A stretch of DNA of 36,352 nt from a virus, in IMG/VR virus record IMGVR_UViG_3300037587_000020, positions 1-36,352 of that record. The stretch is one strand, 5' to 3'. Position 1 is the first letter of the stretch, and each line of letters begins with the position of its first letter. The notes below the pieces were generated by a model, which searched no databases, had not been told where the DNA came from, and saw only the letters and a list, made by a program, of their open reading frames with translations. Positions 1-8,578 of this stretch are shown here, piece by piece. The position numbers and the translations under genes were made by a program.

Positions 1-2
1 TT

Positions 3-665
3 GCAACTATAGGCGATCACGGAAAAGTCTTCATCAACCAAGGCTCGGTGAACGGTGAATGGTTTATTGAGGTTGATAACGCGAGCAGCTATGCTGACAA
101 CCTACGACCTGGCTTACTCTCCCTAGACGGAACTTATCTACGTGATGACTTCTCGTTCATTCTGGAAGGGTCCACCTTATTTGGTGATACAGATATTGGC
201 AACCAATCAGGTGTTGGTCGAGTTAAACAGCGTAATTGCCGTAATAGTCAAGCTGCCCCAGCCACAATGGAAGCCCTTGATGCTGACTATGGCGCAAGAT
301 ACGGCATGTCTAATGTTGGCTCAAATCTAAAATATGTTATTACGAGACATCAGAACAGAGATGGCGGATTGCCTCAACAGACTAGCGAGCATCTTGTTAA
401 ATTACCCTTGGGCGCAGAAGTTATGGGCGTACGTTTAGTACATGACGCACAAAGCGGCTCTGCTGGGCAAGTCTATTATTTCAAGAGTGGTGATGGTGTG
501 ACCACGCACGAGACATGGACGTTTGATGCGGCAACGGAGACATCCGATAGACGAGAGTTCTTTCAGCGATGTGATACCGAGGCAAAGCGCACATTGATGT
601 TTACGGGCGATGCAGGAAATGCCGCGACTAGTTATAAAGGCTATTTAATCGTGGAATATTTGTAG
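3..665 (+). CDS. Tail/virion structural protein, C-terminal part (cut by window edge)
   Basis: The reading frame is open from base 3 to a TAG at 663-665. It therefore begins outside the window, and the GTG at 48 is only an internal codon. About 220 residues are visible. They are rich in Gly, Asp and Thr and lack membrane segments, as expected of a beta-rich tail fibre or appendage tip. The last 100 residues (around GAEVMGVRLVHDAQ and the terminal GYLIVEYL) look like a compact beta domain. It is followed after 10 bases by a CBM-like protein and then the terminase genes, so it probably belongs to a tail-appendage group extending left of the window. I do not recognise a named family; the virion role is inferred from position and composition. 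Confidence 0.6.
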   Translation, partial: ATIGDHGKVFINQGSVNGEWFIEVDNASSYADNLRPGLLSLDGTYLRDDFSFILEGSTLFGDTDIGNQSGVGRVKQRNCRNSQAAPATMEALDADYGARYGMSNVGSNLKYVITRHQNRDGGLPQQTSEHLVKLPLGAEVMGVRLVHDAQSGSAGQVYYFKSGDGVTTHETWTFDAATETSDRREFFQRCDTEAKRTLMFTGDAGNAATSYKGYLIVEYL

Positions 666-675
666 GAATAATCAA

Positions 676-1128
676 ATGAGTTTATCACTTGAAATAGGTT
701 TAGGACTTCCACACAAACAATCAAAGGCTCCGTTTGGCCGGGATCTTGTTACAAATGGAGATTTTGGTGCAGGAGATTTGACGGGATGGGATGATGTTTC
801 TATCGGTTCGGGTTCTGCATCAGTTGTAGGCGGCGAAGCTGTACTAACAAGAATTGACGGCTCCAATTATGGCGGCATAGAGCAACTACTTGTGTTCACT
901 ATTGGGCGCACTTATCAATTCGACATTGGCATATCGGCATCAAGGTCTGCTTATATTGAAATTACAGATGGAAGCGGATTTGATTTTGCGAACAGTCTTG
1001 TCCCCGGACAAACTCATACGAATACTTTCGTTGCAGTAAACGCAGCCCCAACGATAACTATCCTTCCCGGTTCTAGTGGAAGTGGCAGTCTAACTATGGA
1101 CGATATAATCCTCCGAGAAGTGTTTTGA
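676..1128 (+). CDS. Carbohydrate-binding-module-like virion protein
   Basis: A 150-residue protein. Around residues 26-40 it has the pattern LVTNGDF-GxG-LTGWDD, the usual opening of CBM4/9-type jelly-roll domains found in phage tail proteins. The end (LTMDDIILREVF) matches the closing strand of such domains (xxDDVxL). There is no signal peptide or membrane segment. It lies 10 bases after the preceding tail protein and before the small terminase. The likely role is a small tail accessory or receptor/sugar-binding protein on the virion. The fold assignment rests on the motif; the ligand and position in the virion are unknown. Confidence 0.6.
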   Translation: MSLSLEIGLGLPHKQSKAPFGRDLVTNGDFGAGDLTGWDDVSIGSGSASVVGGEAVLTRIDGSNYGGIEQLLVFTIGRTYQFDIGISASRSAYIEITDGSGFDFANSLVPGQTHTNTFVAVNAAPTITILPGSSGSGSLTMDDIILREVF

Positions 1129-1176
1129 AACATTTAATTTTAGGTCTGGCTTTGTCATCAATATTAGGAGTATTCT

Positions 1177-1701
1177 ATGGATAAGACAGATAAAAGTTTT
1201 TTTAAAGATGAAAAAGGACGATATATAACTCAGAGTCTTTTTCTAGAACTAGGTTATAAAACAGACTTGGCTATCTTCACTCTAGATGGCCAAGACAAAA
1301 CTTATAAAGAAAAGGTCTACCCTTCCTTAAAGAAACGCTATATAGAGATGCGTGATCCTGTTGGTTACAACTTCGCTAATGAGTTTCTCTATGATTGGAA
1401 ACATTGGACTAGGATTAAAGCAAATAAGATTTTGTCTGAGCATGTCTCTGAGTGGGAAGAAGAGTTGGCTCTGGCCTTGCGTTCCGACGGGATACAAACT
1501 ATCATAGACGCTGCTCTAGATAGTGGTTCGTACCAAGCTGGTAAATGGCTTAATGATAGAGGCTGGTCTGAGCGTAAAGCTGGGCGTCCTTCTAAGGAAG
1601 AGATAGAGGGTGCTATTGAACAAGATAAGAAACTGGCTGGAGAGTTTGACCTCGATGTGTCACTTCTTGAGAAACATAGGGAGAAGAAAAATGGCAGTTG
1701 A
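1177..1701 (+). CDS. terS: Terminase small subunit (DNA maturase A-like)
   Basis: A 174-residue, charged, mostly helical protein with an AGGAG-type ribosome site just upstream. Two stretches are typical of small terminases of T7-like marine podophages: GSYQAGKWLNDRGW (about residues 116-129) and KAGRPSKEEIEG directly after it. The family recognises phage DNA and loads the large terminase on the prohead. It is close to the large subunit (2974-4572) but separated from it by a tail fibre gene that overlaps its 3' end by 11 bases. The recognition is by motif and context; no DNA-binding residues were tested. Confidence 0.7.
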   Translation: MDKTDKSFFKDEKGRYITQSLFLELGYKTDLAIFTLDGQDKTYKEKVYPSLKKRYIEMRDPVGYNFANEFLYDWKHWTRIKANKILSEHVSEWEEELALALRSDGIQTIIDAALDSGSYQAGKWLNDRGWSERKAGRPSKEEIEGAIEQDKKLAGEFDLDVSLLEKHREKKNGS

Positions 1702-2917
1702 TGTAATACTCAATGACGTCACTAGCGGTTTTAATAGAAGACTTATTAACGATAACTTTCAGTTGATTGAGACAGCCTTACAGGACGCACTAAGTCGCTC
1801 TGGAGACTCTCCAAACACTATGTCTGCTGATATTGATCTTAATAGTAATGATCTAATTAACGTGGGAACGGTTAACGCAGCAGAACTAAAGGTTGCTGGA
1901 GTTACGGTAACAGACGCTACCTATGTTCCAGATTGGAAAGGTCCGTGGGTTACTTCCACTGCGTATGTGATTAATGACCTTATTTCTGAAGCTGGTAGTA
2001 CTTATATTTGTTTAGAGGCTCATACATCAGGCACATTCTCCACAGACCTCACAGCCAATAAGTGGGAGTTATTTGCTCAGCAAGGTTCCGCAGGAGATGG
2101 AACGGGAGATATGCTAGCCGCTAATAACCTTAGTGATGTAGCTAATGCAGCTACTTCTCTATCTAATATTGGTGGTATAGGTAGTCTTGTAGCTGACACA
2201 ACCCCGCAACTTGGCGGCCCCCTAGATACTAATTCAAAACAAATTAATGAGAGCAAAGGCGCAGACGTTGCCTCCGCCGCAGCTTTGACGCTTGGTACTG
2301 ATGGCAACTATTTTGATATAACTGGTACAACATCAATTACCAGCATTGAAACTCTTGGCATCGGTACGGAAGTAACGCTTCACTTTGATGGAATTCTTAC
2401 ACTAACGCACCACTCCACAGACCTCATCTTGCCAAACGGTCAGAATATTACGACATACGCAGGTTATGTGGCTACGTTTAGAGAATATACTTCTGGTGAT
2501 TGGGAGTTTGTTTCTGATAATTCAGCCAACTTTTCAGGTACTTTCACCCCGACTATTACTTTTGGCGGGGCAAGTGTTGGGATGACTTATAGTAGGCAGG
2601 AAGGGTCTTATGTTAAAATTGGAAACATAGTATTTGTTAGGATTGATATTGTCTTAACAGCTAAAGGTTCTTCTACAGGGGACGTCAAGATCAATAATCT
2701 ACCTTTCGTATCTGAGACCGTCATAGGCATCAACAACCCAGCAACTTTTCGAACTATTGGTATAACTTTTGCTGATGTTATACAGGGTTACGTTCCAGAT
2801 GGTACTGATTATATCCTGATGGCAGAACTAACCAAAGCTGGCTCTAGCTCAGCTTTGTCAGAATCAAATTTCTCGGATACCTCCCGCTTGATGCTTAACG
2901 TATTTTATGAGGTGTGA
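1691..2917 (+). CDS. Tail fibre protein
   Basis: The preferred start is the ATG at 1691 (408 aa), with AGGGAGAAG just upstream; the frame is open further 5' but without a better start. Residues 1-80 resemble tail-fibre attachment regions (DLNSNDLINVGTV repeat-like segment). Residues of about 80-130 hold a chitin-binding (CBM5/12) type module: WKGPWVTSTAYVINDLIS, then YICLEAHTSGTF, then KWELFA. The last 120 residues (GTFTPTITFGG, EGSYVKIGNIVFVRID, TAKGSSTGDVKINNLPF) match a C-terminal receptor-binding domain common in tailed-phage fibres. It sits between the two terminase genes and overlaps the small one by 11 bases. It is likely the host-specificity determinant. Confidence 0.8.
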   Translation: MAVDVILNDVTSGFNRRLINDNFQLIETALQDALSRSGDSPNTMSADIDLNSNDLINVGTVNAAELKVAGVTVTDATYVPDWKGPWVTSTAYVINDLISEAGSTYICLEAHTSGTFSTDLTANKWELFAQQGSAGDGTGDMLAANNLSDVANAATSLSNIGGIGSLVADTTPQLGGPLDTNSKQINESKGADVASAAALTLGTDGNYFDITGTTSITSIETLGIGTEVTLHFDGILTLTHHSTDLILPNGQNITTYAGYVATFREYTSGDWEFVSDNSANFSGTFTPTITFGGASVGMTYSRQEGSYVKIGNIVFVRIDIVLTAKGSSTGDVKINNLPFVSETVIGINNPATFRTIGITFADVIQGYVPDGTDYILMAELTKAGSSSALSESNFSDTSRLMLNVFYEV

Positions 2918-2973
2918 ACAGTACTTGAACTCTGATACGATATATCAATGCACCTCGCTATAGGAGTTAAGTA

Positions 2974-4572
2974 ATGAAACAATGGCTGAAAGATGCTTAT
3001 AAAAAACTGGATGCCATGCCCGAAGAAGTAAAGCAGGTCAGAGAGGTAATGCTTGATGATCTGTACTTCTTTGCTAAAGTGGTTAATCCCGGTTACATGT
3101 ATGGTAGCGTCCATAAAGAAATCTACCAGTGGCTTCAAGAGTATGATCTATACGGTATGGGAGAGGCTATTACCAGTAATAAACTAATCATGCTACCTCG
3201 TGCCCACCTAAAGAGTCATATGGTTGCTACATGGTGTGTCTGGATGATAGCACGTCACCCAGAGATTAGTATTTTTTATGTATCCGCTACAGCGGACCTA
3301 GCTATCACACAGCTCTATGCTATTAAAAACATGCTAGAGGGTGAGAAGTTCCAGAAATACTTTCCTGAATATATCAACCCCGAAGCGGGTAATAGAGATA
3401 AGTGGTCAGCTACTAAGATTAGCATAGACCACCCCAAAAGGAAAAAAGAAGGTATTAGAGATGCAACTATTGCTATTGCTGGTATTACAACTAACACAGC
3501 TGGCTGGCACGCTGATGTCGTTGTGGGGGACGATCTCGTGGTCCCAGATAATGCGTACACTGAGGGAGGGCGAGAGAGTGTCAGTAAAGCTGTTTCCCAG
3601 TTTACCTCTATCAGAAACGCTGGGGGATTTACGTTAGCCTGTGGTACTCGCTACCACCCAGCTGACATTTATGGGGAGTGGAAAAACACCGTATACAAGG
3701 ATTATGATGCTGAAGGGGAATTCTTAGGAAACATCCCTGTTTGGGAGATTAAAGAGTATGCAGTGGAGAAAGAGGGCGCGTATATCTGGCCTCGTGTGGT
3801 TAGGCCGGATGGTAAGTTCTTCGGTTTTGATATTAGAGTTTTGGCTCGTATTGAGGCTGAGTATTCTGACAGGGTACAGTTCCATGCACAGTATTACAAT
3901 GATCCAAATGATCCCTCCTCTGATCGTATTGGTCGAGACAAGTTCCAGTATTATAATCCCCGCTTTCTAAAAAGAGAGGGAGGTAACTGGTTCTATAACG
4001 GCAAGAGGCTTAACGTATACGCAGCGGTTGACTTTGCTTATAGTTTAACTAAGCGAGCTGATTATACTGCTATCGTCGTTATTGGGGTGGACAGTGATAA
4101 GAATATCTTCGTATTGGATATTGAGAGATTTAAAAGCACTAAGATTATTGACTACTTCAATAAGGTTGCTGCCCTACATTCTCAATGGAGCTTTAAGAAG
4201 ATTCAGGCTGAGGTTACAGCGGCTCAACAAGTAATCGTGGAGGGTATTAAGGATCACGTCAAGAAGGAGGGTCTACGGCTCTCTGTGGCCGAGTACAGGC
4301 CAAATAGGTATGAGGGTAACAAGGAGGAGCGCATTGCTGCTGTTCTGGAGCCTAAATACGACAACATGCAAGTGTGGCACTCCGAAGGAGGCTGGACGAA
4401 GGTTCTTGAAGAAGAACTCGTACTAGCTAGACCACAGCATGATGATATTAAAGATGCGTTAGCTTCAGCAGTTTCTATCGCTGTATCTCCCGCAAGATCG
4501 AAGTCCTCTATGGTAGCGGACTTTTTTACAAAAACTAATGGCAATAGAAGCCGATTTGGTGGAGTTTATTGA
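2974..4572 (+). CDS. terL: Terminase large subunit (packaging ATPase/nuclease)
   Basis: A 532-residue DNA-packaging motor. The ATPase domain shows Walker A LPRAHLKS (residues 74-81), the T7 gp19-type form, and Walker B VVVGDD (182-187). A coupling-type segment (ACGTRYHPADIYGEW) lies near 222-236. The RNase H-like nuclease domain shows the first acidic residue in AAVDFAYS (D353) and the last in HDDIKDALA (489-497). Length and motif order are complete for the family. It is followed by the portal with a TGATG stop/start overlap, implying coupled translation. It acts at the portal vertex, pumping DNA into the prohead and cutting concatemers. Confidence 0.93.
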   Translation: MKQWLKDAYKKLDAMPEEVKQVREVMLDDLYFFAKVVNPGYMYGSVHKEIYQWLQEYDLYGMGEAITSNKLIMLPRAHLKSHMVATWCVWMIARHPEISIFYVSATADLAITQLYAIKNMLEGEKFQKYFPEYINPEAGNRDKWSATKISIDHPKRKKEGIRDATIAIAGITTNTAGWHADVVVGDDLVVPDNAYTEGGRESVSKAVSQFTSIRNAGGFTLACGTRYHPADIYGEWKNTVYKDYDAEGEFLGNIPVWEIKEYAVEKEGAYIWPRVVRPDGKFFGFDIRVLARIEAEYSDRVQFHAQYYNDPNDPSSDRIGRDKFQYYNPRFLKREGGNWFYNGKRLNVYAAVDFAYSLTKRADYTAIVVIGVDSDKNIFVLDIERFKSTKIIDYFNKVAALHSQWSFKKIQAEVTAAQQVIVEGIKDHVKKEGLRLSVAEYRPNRYEGNKEERIAAVLEPKYDNMQVWHSEGGWTKVLEEELVLARPQHDDIKDALASAVSIAVSPARSKSSMVADFFTKTNGNRSRFGGVY

Positions 4573-6356
4573 TGGCCACGAATTCAGATAAAATTGCAGA
4601 ACTAAGAACCTATATGCAGCCTGATGGGGCTGCTCATTGGGTGAGCCAGTTCTGGTCGCGTTATCACTTACAAAGAGCTGGTATTATTAGTAAGTGGCAG
4701 GAAATAGATCAGTATATCTATGCCACAGACACAACCACTACAGCTAACTCAGACTTACCTTGGGTGCATACAACAACCCTTCCTAAGCTGTGTAACATTA
4801 GGGACAATCTACATGCTAACTACTTTAGCTCGCTTTTCCCGAATGATAAGTGGCTAACTTGGCAAGCGTACACTAAGGACGCAGCTAAGAAAGAAGTTGC
4901 AGAAACTGTAACAGCTTACATGGAGAACAAGACCCGTGAAGGCCATATGCAGACCACTATGAGTCGCTTGCTATATGATTACATTGACCGTGGTAATGCT
5001 TTTGCTATGCCCTCCTTTGAGACTCGTTATAAGACTGAGGACTCAGGAGAACGTACAGCAGACTTCGTAGGACCAGTGGCGGTAAGGATTGACCCTCTTG
5101 ACATTGTGTTTAATCCACTTGCTAACAGTATCCACAATACTCCATTCGTTGTTAGGAGTGTTAAGACTTTAGGGGAATTGAAGAAACTAGCTGACACAGA
5201 CCCAGATTACTCCTTCTGGAATGCTGCTCTGCTTCGTAGGGCTGACATCCGTGACAGAGTTACTGGTTGGCAGTCTGAGGACTTTGACAAAGCTATCCAA
5301 TACCAAGCCGATGGTTTTGGTAACATGCTGGAGTATTATCAGTCTGACTATGTGGAGATTCTTGAATTTTACGGGGACTACCACGATGGTCACACAGGGG
5401 AGCTACACACTGGCAGGATGCTCACCATAGTAGATCGCTCAGTGCTAGTCAGAGACGAGCCTATGCCCACCTACGGGGGTAGAGCACCTATCAGCCATGT
5501 TGGTTGGAGACTACGCTCGAATAATCTGTGGGCTATGAGCCCCCTTGAGAATCTAGTTGGTCTACAGTATCGTCTCGATCATATTGAGAATATGAAAGCT
5601 ACGGCTATGGACTTGATGATCGTCTCTCCTAAGAAGATTATTGGCGAGGTGGAAGAGTTTGAATGGGGACCAAACGCTGAGATTCATATTGATGAAGGTG
5701 GTGATGTACAGGAGATGGCCCAGAGCCTGAATGTACTCTTTGCCACAGATAATGAAACTCAACTTATCGAACAGCGTATGGAACTATATGCTGGAGCTCC
5801 TCGTGAAGCTATGGGTGTTAGGTCTCCCGGAGAGAAGACAGCCTTTGAGGTGCAGTCTCTAGAGAACGCTTCTGGTCGTATCTTCCAAGAGAAGATCAAT
5901 CAGTTTGAGATGGAGCTACTAGAGCCCCTTCTTAATAACATGCTTGAGACAGCACACAGAAATATGAACCACGAAGATGTTGTTCGTATTATTGATAATG
6001 ACATTGGTGTTGTTAAATTCCAAGATATTACGAAGGAAGACATCACAGCAGATGGTATCCTTCGTCCTGTAGGGGCTAGACACTTTGCTCAACAAGCACA
6101 AGAGCTTCAGAACCTTGTTGGCGTATTCAACAGTCCTATTGGACAGATGATTGCTCCACACACTTCAGCTAAAGCTATGTCTAAGTTTATTGAGGATGTT
6201 GTTAACATCAGAGGTTATCAGTTGTTCTCTACTAACGTAGCAATTGCTGAACAACAAGAGACCGCAACCCTTGTTAATCAGGTTCAGGAGGATATGGCTG
6301 TTGCACAGTCTGGTCCTACGGAAGATGACATCGTTACAGAGGAGCCTCAACTATGA
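4572..6356 (+). CDS. Portal (head-tail connector) protein
   Basis: A 594-residue protein, T7 gp8-like in length and position. I chose the ATG at 4572, which overlaps the terminase stop (TGATG) and has GGTGGAG upstream; a TTG one codon earlier is weaker. Recognisable features are the N-terminal RYHLQRAG-IISKWQEIDQYI region, the middle NLVGLQYRLDHIENMKATAMD helix, and PREAMGVRSPGEKTAFEVQ (around residue 415), which is highly typical of podophage portals. It forms the dodecameric DNA gate between the capsid and the tail-tube proteins encoded at 10534-13815. Confidence 0.9.
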   Translation: MATNSDKIAELRTYMQPDGAAHWVSQFWSRYHLQRAGIISKWQEIDQYIYATDTTTTANSDLPWVHTTTLPKLCNIRDNLHANYFSSLFPNDKWLTWQAYTKDAAKKEVAETVTAYMENKTREGHMQTTMSRLLYDYIDRGNAFAMPSFETRYKTEDSGERTADFVGPVAVRIDPLDIVFNPLANSIHNTPFVVRSVKTLGELKKLADTDPDYSFWNAALLRRADIRDRVTGWQSEDFDKAIQYQADGFGNMLEYYQSDYVEILEFYGDYHDGHTGELHTGRMLTIVDRSVLVRDEPMPTYGGRAPISHVGWRLRSNNLWAMSPLENLVGLQYRLDHIENMKATAMDLMIVSPKKIIGEVEEFEWGPNAEIHIDEGGDVQEMAQSLNVLFATDNETQLIEQRMELYAGAPREAMGVRSPGEKTAFEVQSLENASGRIFQEKINQFEMELLEPLLNNMLETAHRNMNHEDVVRIIDNDIGVVKFQDITKEDITADGILRPVGARHFAQQAQELQNLVGVFNSPIGQMIAPHTSAKAMSKFIEDVVNIRGYQLFSTNVAIAEQQETATLVNQVQEDMAVAQSGPTEDDIVTEEPQL

Positions 6357-6601
6357 AGGAGTCTTTGAAACGCGGTTTAGACGCAGAACAGAAAAAAGGT
6401 TTAGAGACCAGCTTCAAGGAGGGGTTGGTCTTTAGACGACAACTAGCTAAGTGGTTAGACAACGAGAACGAGAAGATTATTAAGGATATGTTAGACACAG
6501 AGTTGTATGGTAAAGCTAATTGGGGCTTCTTACAAGCTGACTGCTTAGCTCAAATAAGATCTAATAAAGCCCTTAAAAATATGCTTCTTGAAAAAAGTTA
6601 A
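6353..6601 (+). CDS. Small conserved protein between portal and scaffold
   Basis: An 82-residue, highly charged, helical protein starting in an ATGA overlap with the portal stop. The sequence has repeated Lys/Glu helices (RGLDAEQKKGLETSFKEG) and no Cys motif or membrane segment. In T7-like genomes a small protein often lies between portal and scaffold, so an assembly role is possible, but no function is recognised. The tight overlap with the portal supports it being a real gene translated by coupling. Confidence 0.6.
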   Translation: MKESLKRGLDAEQKKGLETSFKEGLVFRRQLAKWLDNENEKIIKDMLDTELYGKANWGFLQADCLAQIRSNKALKNMLLEKS

Positions 6602-6748
6602 AAATAATTTGTGACATTTACCCCCTTTTTGGAGTAATAGTATATAGAGGGATTTAGAAATTTGTATAAATTATTACTCCCCAGTTTAATATTATAGGTT
6701 ACATAAGTATATATACGGACCTATACCATCAACACAAGGAATATTAAC
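6602..6748 (+). promoter_or_regulatory. AT-rich gap with perfect inverted repeat before scaffold/capsid genes
   Basis: This 147-base gap has no gene. GGAGTAATA at 6631-6639 is exactly complementary to TATTACTCC at 6672-6680. The enclosed loop has a small inner hairpin (AATTT at 6659-6663 with AAATT at 6668-6672). Several TATA-like blocks follow (about 6685-6715). AAGGA at 6736-6740 is the ribosome site for the GTG start of scaffold. It is the longest gene-free stretch on the plus strand and lies before the most highly expressed virion genes. A promoter and/or an mRNA-stabilising or processing hairpin is the natural reading. No clear -35/-10 pair could be fixed. Confidence 0.4.
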
Positions 6749-7513
6749 GTGGCTGACCCAGACCCGTTCACACAAACAACTAATCCCAACGATATTACAC
6801 CTCCGGCGACACCGGAGCCTCCAGCAAGTGATCCCTTTGCAGACCAGCTAGGACAGATCAAAGACGGAGAAGGGAATCCTAAATACAAAGATACTTCAAC
6901 TGCACTCTCAGCGTTGAATAGTTCACAGCTACACATCACAACCCTAGAGGCTGAAAGAGCCAATGATAGGGCAGAAATCGAAAGACTGCGTGAAGAAGTG
7001 ACAAAGAGAGAAGCCGTAGAAGATGTTGTAAATAGGCTTTCCCAGAATACTCAAGTGCCACCAACTAAAGGGGAGACCTCTCCTAATGCCAATGGTCTTG
7101 ATGCAGATGCAGTTGTTAACCTAATCAGGCAAACCTTTGCGTCTAACGAACAAGAGACAGTTGCTAAAACCAACCGTACTTCTGTTCTACAACAACTCGC
7201 AGCCAAATTTGGTGATGGTGAGGCGTTGAACAATGCAGTGGCTGTAAGAGCTGCTGAGCTTGGCACTACCCCAGCTAATATTGGGAAGATGGCTGAGCAA
7301 ACCCCAGAGTTAGTCCTCCAACTTTTTGGTGACGTTAAAACTGTTGCCAATCCTACGCAATCCTCCACTAATGTCCCAGTAACAAACCACAGAGATGTAC
7401 AACCTCTCAAATTCGAGAAGTCTGTAGCTCGTGGTGGTTTTAATGCAAGGGAACTTAAGGAGAGGATGATGGCGGTTAAGGCTGAGGTTAATAAAGAACT
7501 TGGCATTGAATAA
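6749..7513 (+). CDS. Scaffolding protein
   Basis: A 254-residue acidic protein starting at GTG 6749, with AAGGA 8 bases upstream. It opens with a Pro/Thr/Asp-rich disordered segment (about residues 1-28). The segment DQLGQIKDGEGNPKYKD (about 32-48) is characteristic of podophage scaffolds. A coiled coil follows (EAERANDRAEIERLREEVTKRE, about 70-90) and a basic C-terminal helix (FNARELKERMMAVKAEVNKE) of the type that binds capsid protein. It lies directly before the capsid gene. It guides capsid assembly and is then lost from the mature head. Confidence 0.85.
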   Translation: MADPDPFTQTTNPNDITPPATPEPPASDPFADQLGQIKDGEGNPKYKDTSTALSALNSSQLHITTLEAERANDRAEIERLREEVTKREAVEDVVNRLSQNTQVPPTKGETSPNANGLDADAVVNLIRQTFASNEQETVAKTNRTSVLQQLAAKFGDGEALNNAVAVRAAELGTTPANIGKMAEQTPELVLQLFGDVKTVANPTQSSTNVPVTNHRDVQPLKFEKSVARGGFNARELKERMMAVKAEVNKELGIE

Positions 7514-7524
7514 AGGAAAAGTAA

Positions 7525-7667
7525 ATGCAACTCACGACTAATACCCGTGCGTTCGTCGAAGCAGAACAGTATAGTAGGTTTATCCTACTTAACTTGCAAG
7601 ACGGACTGTTGCCAGACAGCTTTTATCGGAACATCTCCGATTTCGGCTCTGGTGATACCCTGCACAT
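7525..7667 (+). CDS. Major capsid protein, exon 1
   Basis: The start is ATG 7525 with AAGGA upstream. Exon 1 encodes 47 codons plus two bases, ending ...SDFGSGDTLH + AT. Unspliced reading runs into a TAA at 7678. Joining base 7667 to 8579 restores GDTLHIKTVGEV, which fits the G-x-L-x-I-x-T-x-G pattern near the N-terminus of podophage capsid proteins. The last exon base is T, as group I splicing requires. Spliced, the protein is 313 residues, close to the usual size of T7-type capsids. The exact junction is inferred; a join after 7670 would insert one Val and also keep frame. Confidence 0.85.
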
Positions 7668-8578
7668 TGTAATGGTGTAAAATTGCTCTAAATAACGTGG
7701 AGGTGAAAGCCAACACGAAGGAAGGTTTGGCTCCAAGGGAGGCTATTATGAAATTTTCAGAAACAGAAATAAAGTACCTAGCAGGTTTAATAGATGCAGA
7801 TGGATCATTATCGTTCCATTTCAGACATTATAAAGATGATAGGTATAACGTAAGTTTAAAGTTTGTTTTGCAACAATCATTAAGCATCGACCACGAAGGT
7901 AAGTTTATTAACTGGCTTTCAGGTTTTGGTGGGTTTAGTCAGCATATCAATATAGCTGATGATAATCACCCCAATTGGTCTGATGCAAACAGGTGGACAG
8001 TAACTTCTTTACAGGAGTTAAACATGCTCATCCCTAGGTTGTCAAAACACATGGTGATAAAAGCTAAACACTTTGAAGCCATGTTACTTAAACTCAATTC
8101 CATATATGGACGATCTGTTTCATCTATAGAAATGGCGGAACTCAAGGAGTTCGCTAGGGTTTCAAGAAAGAATGTTGGACCACTAAAACCTAAGAAACAC
8201 CCTACATGGGCTTGGGTAGCGGGTTATCTTGACGGCGATGGTTGCTATTATATGCGTACCAGAAAGAAAGGTAACAGTGTCTGGAAAGAACTAATCGTTA
8301 GGGTTGTTGCACACGATGATGATATAGTATCATTAGAGCTGCTGCACAAAGCCTTCAACGGAAGGATACATAAAGCAAACTATGAGAATACTCACAACTG
8401 GACAAGAAGTCTAGGTGTTCGTGACTCAAGCTTTGCGATTTACTTTCTGCGTAAAATGGTTAGACATTCTAAACTAAAGAAACACAAGATAGAGAAAATG
8501 CTTCATTACCACCTGCAACGACTAAGCGAGCAAACTCCTGCGGGAGAAGCTATAGTCTAATACATTTGTTTGTAATTG
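7668..8578 (+). mobile_element. Group I intron in capsid gene, with homing endonuclease
   Basis: A 911-base insert splitting the capsid gene in phase 2. It is preceded by U and ends in G, as group I introns do. Visible pairings are: P1 ACAT 7664-7667 with GTGT 7675-7678, ending in a U.G pair (weak, four pairs); P3 TTGCTC 7683-7688 with GAGCAA 8528-8533; P4/P5-like GGA and GCCAA (7699-7713) with TTGGC and TCC (7727-7734); P7 GACTA 8520-8524 with TAGTC 8553-8557; a P8 hairpin at 8535-8546; and P9 TACA 8561-8564 with TGTA 8571-8574. The endonuclease frame fills the P6 loop and continues through the 3' core. I see it as a self-splicing, mobile intron; splicing itself is inferred. Confidence 0.85.
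7748..8560 (+). CDS. LAGLIDADG homing endonuclease (capsid intron)
   Basis: A 270-residue intron-encoded protein. I chose ATG 7748 because AAGGGAGG lies 5 bases upstream; the GTG at 7697 would translate ribozyme core sequence. There are two LAGLIDADG motifs: LAGLIDADG itself at residues 11-19 and VAGYLDGDG at 157-165, so it should act as a monomer with two catalytic Asp residues (D18 and D164). Such enzymes cut intronless alleles at the insertion site and spread the intron. The last 14 codons also encode ribozyme strands (P7, P3', P8), so protein and RNA constrain each other. Maturase activity is possible but cannot be seen from sequence. Confidence 0.92.
   Translation: MKFSETEIKYLAGLIDADGSLSFHFRHYKDDRYNVSLKFVLQQSLSIDHEGKFINWLSGFGGFSQHINIADDNHPNWSDANRWTVTSLQELNMLIPRLSKHMVIKAKHFEAMLLKLNSIYGRSVSSIEMAELKEFARVSRKNVGPLKPKKHPTWAWVAGYLDGDGCYYMRTRKKGNSVWKELIVRVVAHDDDIVSLELLHKAFNGRIHKANYENTHNWTRSLGVRDSSFAIYFLRKMVRHSKLKKHKIEKMLHYHLQRLSEQTPAGEAIV

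Noticed and set aside
2918-2973. Sigma-70 promoter (TTGAAC at about 2927) before the large terminase
   Set aside because: No -10 box at suitable spacing; the gap is only 56 bases and holds the terminase ribosome site.
7051-7530. 159-codon minus-strand frame opposite the scaffold gene
   Set aside because: Shadow of the scaffold gene; composition is that of reverse-frame translation.
7697-7747. GTG 7697 as start of the capsid-intron endonuclease
   Set aside because: The extra 17 codons overlap P4/P5 of the ribozyme, while ATG 7748 has AAGGGAGG at ideal spacing directly before the LAGLIDADG helix.
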